From Romboutsia_E sp900604535 (GTDB lineage Bacteria > Bacillota > Clostridia > Peptostreptococcales > Peptostreptococcaceae), in NCBI RefSeq assembly GCF_900604535.1, contig NZ_UWOT01000004.1, forward strand, positions 222,362-286,361: a DNA stretch of 64,000 bases, read 5' to 3'. Of the stretch, positions 43,488 to 52,790 are shown piece by piece. Each line of letters starts with the position of its first letter. Within the stretch, counting starts at the first letter, position 1. The translations under genes and the position numbers were made by a program. The notes beneath the pieces were generated by a model that worked only from the letters and a program-made list of their open reading frames with translations, did no database searches and was not told the DNA's origin.

Positions 43488-44084
43488 CTATTTAAATGTA
43501 ATTATAATTTCTTCGTATCCTATATTTTTTAATAAATTTGATAAGCTGGTCTTTGTACTTACTTTTATTTCATTTATAAAACCTTCTTCAATTATTTTTT
43601 CTTCATATTCGTCCTTATACTTACTAATATCTGATAAAATTTCATTAGTATCTAATTTATTAAATATAGAATTCTTTACATCATAAACATATAACTTTTC
43701 ATCATCAATGTAATGATCTAGTATTCTACACTGTTCTACTTCTATTTTTATTTTTTTACCTGTATTCTCTACTATATGTATATCTTCTGGTTTGATTCCT
43801 CCATTTATTATTCCTTCATACTTAATAATAAAAGATTGCTCAGTAAAAGGTATTTTTATATCATTTATACTTTTATCCTTTTTTACTGCTACAATATTAC
43901 TATAAGTATACTTTACAGTATTTAAATCTAAAACTTGACTTATCGTAGATAATACTTTTGTATTATCTTCATATTCATTATTTTCATTTATAAATGTTTT
44001 AATAGTAAAACCTAACGTTATTATGAGTATTAAAATGGGTAATAATACAAGTACTTTATTAATTTTTTTCCTTTTTATCAACAA
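43488..44084 (-). CDS. DUF4230-like membrane-anchored protein
   Basis: 198 residues, start TTG at 44084 (a second TTG follows at once) behind AGGAGG. One N-terminal membrane helix (KVLVLLPILILIITLGFTI) and an external domain with the DUF4230 pattern: TVKYTYSNIVAVKK, IPFTEQSFIIKYEGIINGGIKPEDIHI, ILDHYIDDEKLYVYDVKNSIFN. Function unknown for the family. It is divergent from ppaC with about 110 bp between. Confidence 0.78.
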   Translation of the reverse strand: MLIKRKKINKVLVLLPILILIITLGFTIKTFINENNEYEDNTKVLSTISQVLDLNTVKYTYSNIVAVKKDKSINDIKIPFTEQSFIIKYEGIINGGIKPEDIHIVENTGKKIKIEVEQCRILDHYIDDEKLYVYDVKNSIFNKLDTNEILSDISKYKDEYEEKIIEEGFINEIKVSTKTSLSNLLKNIGYEEIIITFK

Positions 44085-44192
44085 ATATCTGCCTCCTTTT
44101 GGTATAATATTTAGGAATTAAACTTAGTCTTAACCTATTATCAAAATGATTTTAGTTAATTATATTCACTTTTTTATGAAAGGAGTTTTAAA

Positions 44193-45788
44193 ATGACATT
44201 ATTAGTTTTCGGGCACAAGAATCCAGATACAGATTCAATATGCTCATCAATTTCATTAACATACCTAAAAAATCAATTAGGTGAAAACGCAGTAGCATGC
44301 GCTTTAGGAGAGCCAAGAAAAGAAGCTCAATTTGCTTTAAATTATTTTAAAGTAGATGCTCCTAAAATATTAGATAACGTAAAAATACAAGTTAAGGACT
44401 TAAGCTATGATAAAGTTGAAGCTTTAACTCCATCAGCTTCAGTTTTAGAAGCATATTCTCTTATGAGTGATAAAGGTGTTAAGACTTTACCTGTAGTATC
44501 TGAATGTGGTAAGTTTGAAGGAATAATAACTATGAAAGAAATAGCTGAAAGCCTTCTTCATCAACATTTCAATACTATACACACTTCTATATCAAATATA
44601 TGCAAGAACCTTAATGGTTCAGTCCTTATAAATTGTAACGAAGAAGTAACAGGAAGAGTTGTTACTTTATCATTCAACATGGATACAGTGATGGACTTAT
44701 TATGTGAAGGTGATATCGGTATAGTTGGAAATAGATACGATATGATAGAGTATGCGATAGATACTAAAGTTAAACTTTTAGTTGTTACTGGCGGCACTAC
44801 TATAAGCGAAGAATTATTAGCTCTTGCTAAACAAAATGGTGTTTCTATAATATCAGTTGAAGCTGATACATATAAAACATCAAACATTATAAATCAATGT
44901 AATTACTTAGCAGATATAATAACTAAAGAAAATTTAGTTGTTTTCAATGAAAGTGATTATGCGGATGATGTTAAAGAAACTATGCTAAACACAGACTTTA
45001 GATCTTACCCTGTAGTTGATGATAATAATAACTTCTTAGGATTAGTTTCTAGAGAGCACCTTTTAAATCCAACTAAGAAAAATGTAGTATTAGTTGACCA
45101 CAATGAGGTTGCTCAAAGTGCTGATGGTATAGAACAAGCTAACCTAGTTGAAATAGTTGATCATCATAAGATAGGTGGAATATCTACTGATGTACCTTTA
45201 TCAATAAGAGTTATGCCTGTTGGATGTACTTGTACTATAATCTACAAGATGTTTAAAGAACACAATGTTGAAGTACCTAAACATATTGCTGGATTATTAT
45301 TATCTGCTATATTATCAGATACTTTAATATTTAAATCTCCTACAACTACTGAATTAGACAAAGAAGCTGCTAATGAATTAAGTAAAATAGCTGGTGTTGA
45401 TATGGAAAGCTATGGAATGGAAATGTTCAAATTCGGAACTTCTTTAGACGAATTCAGCATAGAAGAAATCGTAAATATGGACTTTAAAGAATTTAATATG
45501 AGTGGTAAGAGAGTTGGTATAGGTCAAGTATTTACTTTAGATATGGACTCTATATTCGCTAAGCAAGATCAATTCTTATCTTATATAAACTCTACTGAAT
45601 ATGATATGCTAATTCTTGCTATAACTGATATAATACAAGAAGGTTCTTATCTTATATACAAAGCTGAAGATAAGTTAATTTCTGAAGCGTTTAATGTTAC
45701 TGGTGCTCAAGGTGTATTTGCACCAGGTGTAGTTTCAAGAAAGAAACAATTAGTACCAAACTTAACTACTGCAGTTAGAAATATGTAA
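44193..45788 (+). CDS. ppaC: Manganese-dependent inorganic pyrophosphatase with CBS and DRTGG insert
   Basis: 531 residues, much longer than the ~310 of simple family II enzymes. The DHH catalytic half shows FGHKNPDTDSICSSIS, VLVDHNE and EIVDHHKIGGI, and a DHHA2 C-terminal domain (RVGIGQVFTLDMD). Inserted at about residues 70-300 are two CBS domains flanking a DRTGG domain (MSDKGVKTLPVV; RSYPVVDDNNNFLGLVSREHLL). CBS-type pyrophosphatases are known to be regulated by adenine nucleotides. It drives biosynthesis by removing PPi. AAAGGAG precedes the ATG; followed by a terminator. Confidence 0.95.
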   Translation: MTLLVFGHKNPDTDSICSSISLTYLKNQLGENAVACALGEPRKEAQFALNYFKVDAPKILDNVKIQVKDLSYDKVEALTPSASVLEAYSLMSDKGVKTLPVVSECGKFEGIITMKEIAESLLHQHFNTIHTSISNICKNLNGSVLINCNEEVTGRVVTLSFNMDTVMDLLCEGDIGIVGNRYDMIEYAIDTKVKLLVVTGGTTISEELLALAKQNGVSIISVEADTYKTSNIINQCNYLADIITKENLVVFNESDYADDVKETMLNTDFRSYPVVDDNNNFLGLVSREHLLNPTKKNVVLVDHNEVAQSADGIEQANLVEIVDHHKIGGISTDVPLSIRVMPVGCTCTIIYKMFKEHNVEVPKHIAGLLLSAILSDTLIFKSPTTTELDKEAANELSKIAGVDMESYGMEMFKFGTSLDEFSIEEIVNMDFKEFNMSGKRVGIGQVFTLDMDSIFAKQDQFLSYINSTEYDMLILAITDIIQEGSYLIYKAEDKLISEAFNVTGAQGVFAPGVVSRKKQLVPNLTTAVRNM

Positions 45789-45795
45789 TATAAAA

Positions 45796-45829
45796 TAAAA
45801 AAGATGAACTCTAAGAGTTCATCTTTTTT
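45796..45829. terminator. Terminator after ppaC
   Basis: AAAAAAGATGAACTCT pairs with AGAGTTCATCTTTTTT around a one- to two-base loop, with a long T-run on the plus strand, 8 bp after the stop. Confidence 0.88.
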
Positions 45830-46001
45830 TATAAAATACGTTTTATTTGCTTGATTCACTATGATGGTGTAATCAATTAACTGGTTTAACATTAATATTT
45901 CTTTTTGTTTAAATGCGTTTTTGGATTTATCACTTTACTATTCTATACAAAATTCGACATATTGTAAAGATAAAAATCACTATATTTAAAACTTTTTTAA
46001 A

Positions 46002-46526
46002 CTACATTTTTTCTACGTCTGAATAATCCACTCCAAATGTTTCTACTGTAACATTCTTCATTGTTTGAGCTTCTTTTGGCTTGTCCATTCTATCTGTTCT
46101 TGTATTAGCTATTTCATCTACTACATCTAATCCTTCTATAACTCTACCAAAAGATGCATATTCTCTATCTAAATGTGGAGATGTTTGATGCATTATAAAG
46201 AACTGAGAACCTGCTGAGTTAGGATTCATTGTTCTAGCCATTGATAATACTCCTCTTTCATGCTTTAAGTTATTAGTGAATCCATTGTTTGTGAATTCTC
46301 CTTTTATAGAGTATCCTGGTCCACCCATTCCATTTCCATTTGGGCATCCACCTTGTATCATAAATCCTGGTATTACTCTGTGGAATCCAACTCCGTTGTA
46401 ATATCCTTTTTCTATTAAACTTACGAAGTTTTTAACAGTATTTGGAGCTATATTTGGGTATAACTCTGCTACTATCTTCTTTCCATTTTCCATTTCTATA
46501 GTTACTATTGGGTTTTTATTTTCCAT
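46002..46526 (-). CDS. Cyclophilin-type peptidyl-prolyl isomerase
   Basis: 174 residues; ATG at 46526 is taken because GGAAGGAG precedes it, while the upstream extension reads poorly. Cyclophilin core: NTVKNFVSLIEKGYYNGVGFHRVIPGFMIQGGCPNG, LSMARTMNPNSAGSQFFIMH, ASFGRVIEGLDVVDEI. No signal peptide from this start, so cytosolic. It speeds cis-trans isomerisation of proline bonds during folding. Confidence 0.93.
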   Translation of the reverse strand: MENKNPIVTIEMENGKKIVAELYPNIAPNTVKNFVSLIEKGYYNGVGFHRVIPGFMIQGGCPNGNGMGGPGYSIKGEFTNNGFTNNLKHERGVLSMARTMNPNSAGSQFFIMHQTSPHLDREYASFGRVIEGLDVVDEIANTRTDRMDKPKEAQTMKNVTVETFGVDYSDVEKM

Positions 46527-46650
46527 TTTGTTATTCTCCTTCCAAATTGAATTATGTATATCATATATATTATATACTAACATAATAAAAAATAAAGCCA
46601 ATATTCGCCATATAAAAATAAAATTCTAAATCTAATTAATTCTTAAAACT

Positions 46651-46684
46651 AAAAATAGTGTTAAGAATAAACTTAACACTATTT
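46651..46684 (-). terminator. Terminator after P-loop ATPase gene
   Basis: AAAATAGTGTTAAG / CTTAACACTATTTT stem with an AATAA-type loop, 20 bp past the stop at 46704. Confidence 0.75.
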
Positions 46685-46703
46685 TATATAATAAAAACAA
46701 AAC

Positions 46704-47312
46704 TTATTTTGTTTTAGTATTCTTATCTTCTTTGTTTAATTGTGGTGTTTCTTTGTAGTCTATTTTTAATAATTCTAATATTTGCTTAGCTCTATCTTTT
46801 GTAGACCCTTTAACTTCTATGAAGTTTATATTTTCAGATTTTAAGAATTGTAATATAGCATCATCTATCTGTAAAGCTATATCCTCTGCTTGCCATCTAA
46901 CACCGTCTTGAACATATCCAAATTCTCTTGGTACATAAACTATCATATCATAGTTTTGAATATCTTCTAATGCAAGAGAATATAAATCTTTTAATATTTC
47001 TATTTCTTTTTTAGTTCTTTCTTTATTTCCTAACATAAATCTTCCATATATGTAAGGTACAAAAGTTGCATAATCTGTAAGAGCATAATCAAAGCTTGAT
47101 AATTCATCTTCTAATTTTTTTTGCCCTAAATATATTCCATATTGTTCAGATATAGTCTCTATCATACCCTTATCTTTTAAGTATTCAGTTGAGTATTCTA
47201 AAGCATATCCTGCATTTAATCCAGCTATTTTCATTTCAACATATAAATGTTGTATTAATGTTGTTTTCCCACATCTTGGACCACCTAAAACGGCGATTCT
47301 TTTAGTTGCCAT
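46704..47312 (-). CDS. P-loop ATPase / nucleotide kinase-like protein
   Basis: 202 residues. Walker A in VLGGPRCGKTTLIQHL at residues 8-18, then EYSTEYLKDKGM, FDYALTDYATFVPYIYG and YDMIVYVPREFG. The pattern resembles AAA_28/NadR-kinase-like P-loop proteins, but the substrate is not identifiable. The C-terminal ~20 residues are charged and Lys-rich. It stands alone between a cyclophilin and a patatin gene. Confidence 0.7.
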   Translation of the reverse strand: MATKRIAVLGGPRCGKTTLIQHLYVEMKIAGLNAGYALEYSTEYLKDKGMIETISEQYGIYLGQKKLEDELSSFDYALTDYATFVPYIYGRFMLGNKERTKKEIEILKDLYSLALEDIQNYDMIVYVPREFGYVQDGVRWQAEDIALQIDDAILQFLKSENINFIEVKGSTKDRAKQILELLKIDYKETPQLNKEDKNTKTK

Positions 47313-47442
47313 AATTTATATCAACTCCATGTCTGTTTTTGTCATTTTTGAAGAACTTTTATATTATACTAATTTTTCAAATTTTATTCAATACATTTGA
47401 TACAATTCTATTAATTAACATATAATTGTTCATATTATTTGA

Positions 47443-48195
47443 TTACTTTTCTAAATTTAGTAACTTACCTATTTCATATCCCTCTTTGTACATACTTTCA
47501 CAGAATTCTTTATTAAATCTAAGTGTATCTTTGCTTGTAAGTACACTATTTGGTCTAACTATTATTATTTTATCTTCATCTATTTTAGATTTTATATTTT
47601 CTGGCAGCTTATAATCATGTCTAGTTGATATAATTATTATTTTGTCCATATCTTCATCTATCAAAGGCTCTACAAGAGTATTTCTAACTAATCCTCCATC
47701 TAGCTTTTCATTTTCATATAAACCTTCATTTAAATCTTTAATAAATTGTTCTTTTAATGGTAACATACCTTTTGGGTTAAATGGTAAAAGTGAGCTATAC
47801 TTTATAGCATTCAAACATTCCTTCTTATCTAAATTAGATACATCTGTTACTATTTCTTCTATATTTTTATTGCTTATATGTACATAATTTACAAAAAACT
47901 TAGTATCTTTATTATATTTATTATCAAGCTTTTCTAAAGCATTTATAATTTCAGAATTATCCACAGTATTATTTATAATTTTAACTTTATTTTCTGAATT
48001 TTCCTCAATATTTATCCACATATCTTCTAAGTTTTCAACATTGTCTGTGAATACAAAGTATCCATTTATTGATCCTATGGATGTTCCAGATATAGATGCA
48101 AAATTGTTAATCCCTTTATCATTTAATGCTTTTATCACTCCTGCTTGATAAGATCCCTTAGCTCCTCCTCCAGGAAGGCATAATCCTATTCTCAT
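47443..48195 (-). CDS. Patatin-like phospholipase
   Basis: 250 residues. Oxyanion loop LPGGGAKGSYQAGVIKAL, nucleophile Ser in ISGTSIGSINGYF (G-x-S-x-G), catalytic Asp in KLDGGLVRNTLV (D-G-G). A short single-domain patatin without signal peptide, so probably intracellular acyl hydrolase. AAAGGAG precedes the ATG. Third gene of a tight pcrA, aminopeptidase, patatin run (18-bp gap). Confidence 0.9.
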   Translation of the reverse strand: MRIGLCLPGGGAKGSYQAGVIKALNDKGINNFASISGTSIGSINGYFVFTDNVENLEDMWINIEENSENKVKIINNTVDNSEIINALEKLDNKYNKDTKFFVNYVHISNKNIEEIVTDVSNLDKKECLNAIKYSSLLPFNPKGMLPLKEQFIKDLNEGLYENEKLDGGLVRNTLVEPLIDEDMDKIIIISTRHDYKLPENIKSKIDEDKIIIVRPNSVLTSKDTLRFNKEFCESMYKEGYEIGKLLNLEK

Positions 48196-48213
48196 AGTTA
48201 ATACTCCTTTTCT

Positions 48214-49512
48214 TTATACTTCAAAAAATGTATTAAATGTTTTATATATATCATAATGGTCTTTTACACTACCTAATTCTCTTATTGAGTGCATAGCAAG
48301 TATTGGGCTTCCTATATCTACAGATGGTATATCTATATGAGTAGATGATATAGGACCTATTGTACTTCCTCCTCTTTCATCTGATCTATTTACAAATTCT
48401 TGATAGTCTACATTTGCTTCTTTACATATACATTTATATATTGATGATGAATAAGCATCACTTGTATATGACTGATTTGCATTTATTTTTATTACAGGAC
48501 CTCTTCCAAGGACTGGTCTATTAGTTGGATCATGCTTTTCAGCCATATTAGGATGGGCTCCATGAGCCAAATCTGCAGATATCATAAATGATGAGTACAT
48601 TGATGTAAAAAATTCTTCTCTATCTTTTCCTAATGATATACAAATTCTTTCTAATGTATTTAATAACATATTAGAGTCTGCACCTTGTTTAGTTGAACTA
48701 CCAATCTCTTCATTATCAAATATAGAAATTAAGTTTATACCTTTCTTTCCATTTGCATTTATAAGAGCATGTAAACTTGCATGAGCCATTGATAAGTTGT
48801 CCAATCTTCCTGTCGATATAAATTCTTCATTTATACCCATTAAGCATCCTTTTTCATATTCATATAAAAATAAATCGAAATCTAATATTTCACTCTTTTC
48901 TATATTTAACGCATTAGCTATTTCTTTAATTAATAAGTTATTATTTTCTAATGTGTTATTTATCAATCCAATTAAAGGTAACATATCTTTTTGCTTATTA
49001 TATTTGTATCCCTCATTCACACTTCTATTTAAGTGTATTGCTACATTAGGAATTATACAAATTGGTTTATTTATATTTATAAGTCTTTCTATTGGTTTTA
49101 ATATATTTTCACCCTTTATTACAACTCTACCAGCTATTGATAAAGGCCTATCTAGCCATGTACTTAAAATGGGACCTCCATAGCATTCTGTATTTAGTTT
49201 TAAGTAAGTATTTTCTGCTTTCATTTCAAAATTAGGCTTTATTCTAAATGAAGGTGAATCAGAATGAGAACCTATAATTTTAAATCCTTCTTTTTCTATG
49301 TCTTTAGTATTAATTTTAAAAGCTATTAGTGCAGAAGAATTTTTTGTTATATAGTACTTTCCACCAACTTCTAAATCCCACTTTTCATTTAATTTAATCT
49401 CATTAAATCCATTTTCATCTAAAAGTTTTTTAGATGTATCTACTGCATAAAAAGAGTTTGGGCTTTTATATATATAATCTATTAAATCTTTAGCAAATTC
49501 TTTAGTATTCAC
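48214..49512 (-). CDS. M18 family aminopeptidase
   Basis: 432 residues, start GTG at 49512 behind TAGGAGGGG. Zinc-ligand and catalytic motifs of aspartyl aminopeptidase-like M18 enzymes: IGSHSDSPSFRIKP, GGPILSTWLDRPLSIAGRV, GRLDNLSMAHASL, FDNEEIGSSTKQGADS and SADLAHGAHPN. It removes N-terminal residues from peptides in the cytosol as a large multimer. It lies 16 bp after pcrA. Confidence 0.93.
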   Translation of the reverse strand: MNTKEFAKDLIDYIYKSPNSFYAVDTSKKLLDENGFNEIKLNEKWDLEVGGKYYITKNSSALIAFKINTKDIEKEGFKIIGSHSDSPSFRIKPNFEMKAENTYLKLNTECYGGPILSTWLDRPLSIAGRVVIKGENILKPIERLININKPICIIPNVAIHLNRSVNEGYKYNKQKDMLPLIGLINNTLENNNLLIKEIANALNIEKSEILDFDLFLYEYEKGCLMGINEEFISTGRLDNLSMAHASLHALINANGKKGINLISIFDNEEIGSSTKQGADSNMLLNTLERICISLGKDREEFFTSMYSSFMISADLAHGAHPNMAEKHDPTNRPVLGRGPVIKINANQSYTSDAYSSSIYKCICKEANVDYQEFVNRSDERGGSTIGPISSTHIDIPSVDIGSPILAMHSIRELGSVKDHYDIYKTFNTFFEV

Positions 49513-49528
49513 AATACCCCTCCTAAAT

Positions 49529-51757
49529 TTATAATAAATCTAATGTTGTATATTCTTTATTTATTGTTTTTAAACCTTGATTATCAAATGCTATTGTAAC
49601 ATCAGTACCTTTCATCATAACTACTGTTCCTACCCCAAATTTAGGATGGTGTACTTTTGATCCTGGTTTAATATCGTCTATATTAGTTTCTTTTCCAGTA
49701 TCCTTAACTGTAGCATTTACTTTCTTAGCAATGGATGATTTTTGTATATTATTCATATACTTTTTAGTATATTTATCTAATATATTATAATTTGCTTTAG
49801 AATAAGTTAATTCGTTATCTGATTGGTTAAGCCTTTCTATACATTCTTTTGGTAATTCTTCCATGAATCTAGATGCTACTGATGGATTAGTTTTACCATA
49901 TAAAGTTCTTTTTTGTGTTAATGTCATATATAACTCTTCTTTTGCTCTAGTTATACCAACATAACAAAGTCTTCTTTCTTCTTCGATATCAGAATCTCTC
50001 ATAGAAGTTATTGCTCTAGATATTGGGAATAGTTTTTCCTCCATTCCTGTTAAGAATACAACTGGAAACTCAAGCCCTTTTGATGTATGTATAGTCATTA
50101 AGGAAACTTTATCATTTTCTTCATCTTCACTAGATTCTGAAGTAAGAGCAACTGTTGTTAAGAATGTTTCTAAATCTTTTTCCTCACTATTTTGTTCAAA
50201 TTCTAATGCTACTGATATAAATTCTTTTAAGTTTTCTATTCTATCTTCTGCCTCTTCTTTTTTACTATCTTTTTGCAACTCATCTATATATCCTGAAGTA
50301 TCTAATACCTTTTCTATTAGCTTACTTACTGGATATACCTCTTTTATTGTTCTTAAAGTACCCATTAAATCAACAAATCCACTTATACTAGCTCTAGCTT
50401 TTGTTGATATATCTGAATTAGTATCTATATCTATAAGTACAGAATATAAACTTTCTTGCTTTAAACTAGCTCTATCTTCTATTTTTTCTATAGTTCTAAG
50501 ACCTATACCTCTTCTAGGTACATTTATTATTCTTTTTAAGGATATATCATCTTGTGGATTTTGTATAACTCTTAAGTATGCAATTAAGTCTTTTATTTCT
50601 TTTCTCTCATAGAATTTAGTTCCACCATAAATATTATATGGTATTTGACTTCTATTTAAAGCATCTTCAACTGGACGTGCCTGAGCATTTGCCCTATAAA
50701 GAACGGCAAAGTCACGATAGTTCCTTCTATCTCTTCTTTTTAATCTTGATATAGTATCTGCTATAAATTCAGCTTCATCAATTTCATCAGACGCAAGTTG
50801 TATCTTTATTAATTCTCCGTCTTTTTGTTCACTCCAAAGTTTTTTTCTTTTTCTTTCTATGTTATTAGATATAACGGTATTTGCAGCATCTAAAATTATT
50901 TGCGTTGATCTATAGTTTTGCTCTAATTTTACCACATGAACATCATCATAATCTTTTTCAAATTCAAGTATATTCCTTATGTCAGCACCTCTCCAACCAT
51001 ATATACTTTGGTCATCATCTCCAACAACACATATGTTTTGATGCTGTCTTGCTAACATTTTTATTAATTCATATTGAGCCTTACTTGTATCTTGATACTC
51101 ATCAACCATTATATATTTAAACCTACTTCTATAAAACTCTAATGTTTCTGGGTCTTCCCTAAATAACTCAACAGTTTTATATATTAAATCATCAAAGTCT
51201 AATGCACTATTTCTTTTTAAACGATCTTGATATAATGCATATATATCTGCTATTTTTGAATTTCTTGCATCATCTCTATATAACTCTTTAAATTTAGCTG
51301 GGCTATATAGCTTATCTTTAGCTCCTGATATAGTACTTATAACTGACTTAGGTTCAAATACCTTATCACTTAAGTTTAATTCTTTTAAACAGTCTTTTAT
51401 TAATGTAACTTGATCCGCACTATCATATATTACAAAACTTCTATTGTATCCTATTCTATTTATTCCTTTTCTAAGTATACGTACACAACAAGAGTGGAAA
51501 GTCGTAATCCACATATCTTTTGTATCAAGATCTGTAATAGTTTCTTCTACCCTTTCCCTCATCTCTGTTGCAGCTTTATTTGTAAATGTTATAGCTAATA
51601 TATTCGCGGCTTGAACATTCTTATCTTCCATTAAATGTGCAATCCTCGTTGTTAAAACTCTTGTTTTACCCGAACCCGCACCTGCTAGTATAAGAACAGG
51701 TCCTTCTGTTTTCTCAACAGCTTCTCTTTGGGCAGGATTTAATGTATCTAAATTCAT
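49529..51757 (-). CDS. pcrA: ATP-dependent DNA helicase PcrA/UvrD
   Basis: 742 residues, superfamily 1A helicase. Motif I LAGAGSGKTRVL, Ia FTNKAATEM, motif II VDEYQDTSKAQYELI, motif III GDDDQSIYGWRGAD, motif IV EQNYRSTQ, motif V MTIHTSKGLEFPVVFL, motif VI VGITRAKEEL. C-terminal VHHPKFGVGTVV is the PcrA tail that can bind RNA polymerase. Functions in repair and replication. TAGGAGG precedes the ATG; it has its own promoter and heads a three-gene run. Confidence 0.96.
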   Translation of the reverse strand: MNLDTLNPAQREAVEKTEGPVLILAGAGSGKTRVLTTRIAHLMEDKNVQAANILAITFTNKAATEMRERVEETITDLDTKDMWITTFHSCCVRILRKGINRIGYNRSFVIYDSADQVTLIKDCLKELNLSDKVFEPKSVISTISGAKDKLYSPAKFKELYRDDARNSKIADIYALYQDRLKRNSALDFDDLIYKTVELFREDPETLEFYRSRFKYIMVDEYQDTSKAQYELIKMLARQHQNICVVGDDDQSIYGWRGADIRNILEFEKDYDDVHVVKLEQNYRSTQIILDAANTVISNNIERKRKKLWSEQKDGELIKIQLASDEIDEAEFIADTISRLKRRDRRNYRDFAVLYRANAQARPVEDALNRSQIPYNIYGGTKFYERKEIKDLIAYLRVIQNPQDDISLKRIINVPRRGIGLRTIEKIEDRASLKQESLYSVLIDIDTNSDISTKARASISGFVDLMGTLRTIKEVYPVSKLIEKVLDTSGYIDELQKDSKKEEAEDRIENLKEFISVALEFEQNSEEKDLETFLTTVALTSESSEDEENDKVSLMTIHTSKGLEFPVVFLTGMEEKLFPISRAITSMRDSDIEEERRLCYVGITRAKEELYMTLTQKRTLYGKTNPSVASRFMEELPKECIERLNQSDNELTYSKANYNILDKYTKKYMNNIQKSSIAKKVNATVKDTGKETNIDDIKPGSKVHHPKFGVGTVVMMKGTDVTIAFDNQGLKTINKEYTTLDLL

Positions 51758-51789
51758 TTTATTCCTCCTATTTGTAAAGTTATAAATAT

Positions 51790-51818
51790 ATTTTAATCGA
51801 AAACCATAGTTTATTCAA
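51790..51818 (-). promoter_or_regulatory. Sigma-A type promoter of pcrA
   Basis: On the minus strand TTGAAT (51813-51818), 17 bp, TAAAAT (51790-51795), about 35 bp before the pcrA ATG. Confidence 0.5.
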
Positions 51819-51892
51819 ATTTTAAGTAAGATAGCATATTATAATCATCTCCAATATCTACTTCTTCTAAAATAAAAAGTTATTTAGAATAC

Positions 51893-51944
51893 AATAAAAA
51901 GCTATAATTTATAAAAGTTTTATTATAAATCATAGCTTTTTATT
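51893..51944 (-). terminator. Terminator after the nik-like operon
   Basis: AATAAAAAGCTATAATTTATAA pairs with the matching ATAAATCATAGCTTTTTATT stretch with one mismatch; T-run on the minus strand, 13 bp after the stop of the His-rich ATPase. Confidence 0.7.
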
Positions 51945-51956
51945 ATATTATTTTAT

Positions 51957-52790
51957 TTAACTTTTAACATGTTCATGATTTTTATCGTGTTCATGGTCAT
52001 GTACGTGAAAATGTTCATGTATATGACTTCCTGTCAACCCATTATCATGATTATGGTCATGTCCGATACCTTCTATATGATCATGAAGATGCTCATGATT
52101 ATGTATATGTGTATGATTATGATTATGTTTTTTATGTTCTTTTTTATTACTATAATATCCATTTTCATATATATCATGATGCATTGCAAACTTAGTTAAA
52201 TCTACTACTCTTGTACAAATTCTATCTACTAATGCTTTTTCATGACTTATAACTATCATCCCTATATTATATTTCTTCACATGTTCAATTACTACATTCC
52301 ATATTTGAGCTTGAGTTATTGCATCAAGCATAGTTGTCATTTCATCTGCTATTAAAAATTTAGTATCCTTCGATAAAGCTCTCAGTACGCAAAACCTTTG
52401 TAGTTCTCCTCCTGATAATTCACTTGGCCATCTATTTAACCATTCATCTTTAATACCCATAGCCTGGATTAGTTCTTTAGATGGTTTAAATGCCTCATTT
52501 ATTATCTTGCTCATCTTCCACTTAGGATTTACTGATTTTTCTGGATGCTGAAATATTAATTGAACAGGATTATACTCTTTTTTATTTTTCTTTTCATAAC
52601 CATCAATTACTACACTTCCACTTTCAGGCTTTTGATAACCTGATAATATTTTTGCTAATGTAGTTTTTCCAAATCCACTTGGAGCAACTAACCCTACTAT
52701 TTCTCCGCTTTTTATTTCAAAATCTATATCTTTTAATATATATCTATCATTACTATACTTAAAGTTTATCCCTTTAGCTCTAAGTTGCAT
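51957..52790 (-). CDS. Nickel/peptide-type ABC ATPase (NikE-like) with histidine-rich C-terminal tail
   Basis: 277 residues. The first ~215 form a complete ABC ATPase: Walker A VAPSGFGKTTLAK, signature LSGGELQRF, Walker B FLIADEMT, H-loop VISHEK. The last 62 residues (216-277) hold 22 His, mostly in HNH, HEH and HDH runs with Asp/Glu/Asn between, and replace the usual oligopeptide-binding C-terminal extension. Such tails bind Ni, Co or Zn. It is the last gene of the importer and overlaps its partner ATPase by 11 bp. Metal import is a strong inference; tail function could be sensing, buffering or transfer. Confidence 0.88.
   Translation of the reverse strand: MQLRAKGINFKYSNDRYILKDIDFEIKSGEIVGLVAPSGFGKTTLAKILSGYQKPESGSVVIDGYEKKNKKEYNPVQLIFQHPEKSVNPKWKMSKIINEAFKPSKELIQAMGIKDEWLNRWPSELSGGELQRFCVLRALSKDTKFLIADEMTTMLDAITQAQIWNVVIEHVKKYNIGMIVISHEKALVDRICTRVVDLTKFAMHHDIYENGYYSNKKEHKKHNHNHTHIHNHEHLHDHIEGIGHDHNHDNGLTGSHIHEHFHVHDHEHDKNHEHVKS

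Noticed and set aside
45707..45892. 61-codon minus-strand ORF after ppaC
   Set aside because: It overlaps the ppaC end and its terminator and has no plausible start region.
51969..52199. 76-codon Met/Ile-rich ORF on the plus strand
   Set aside because: It is the complement of the His-rich tail (CAT and ATG codons mirror each other), not a gene.
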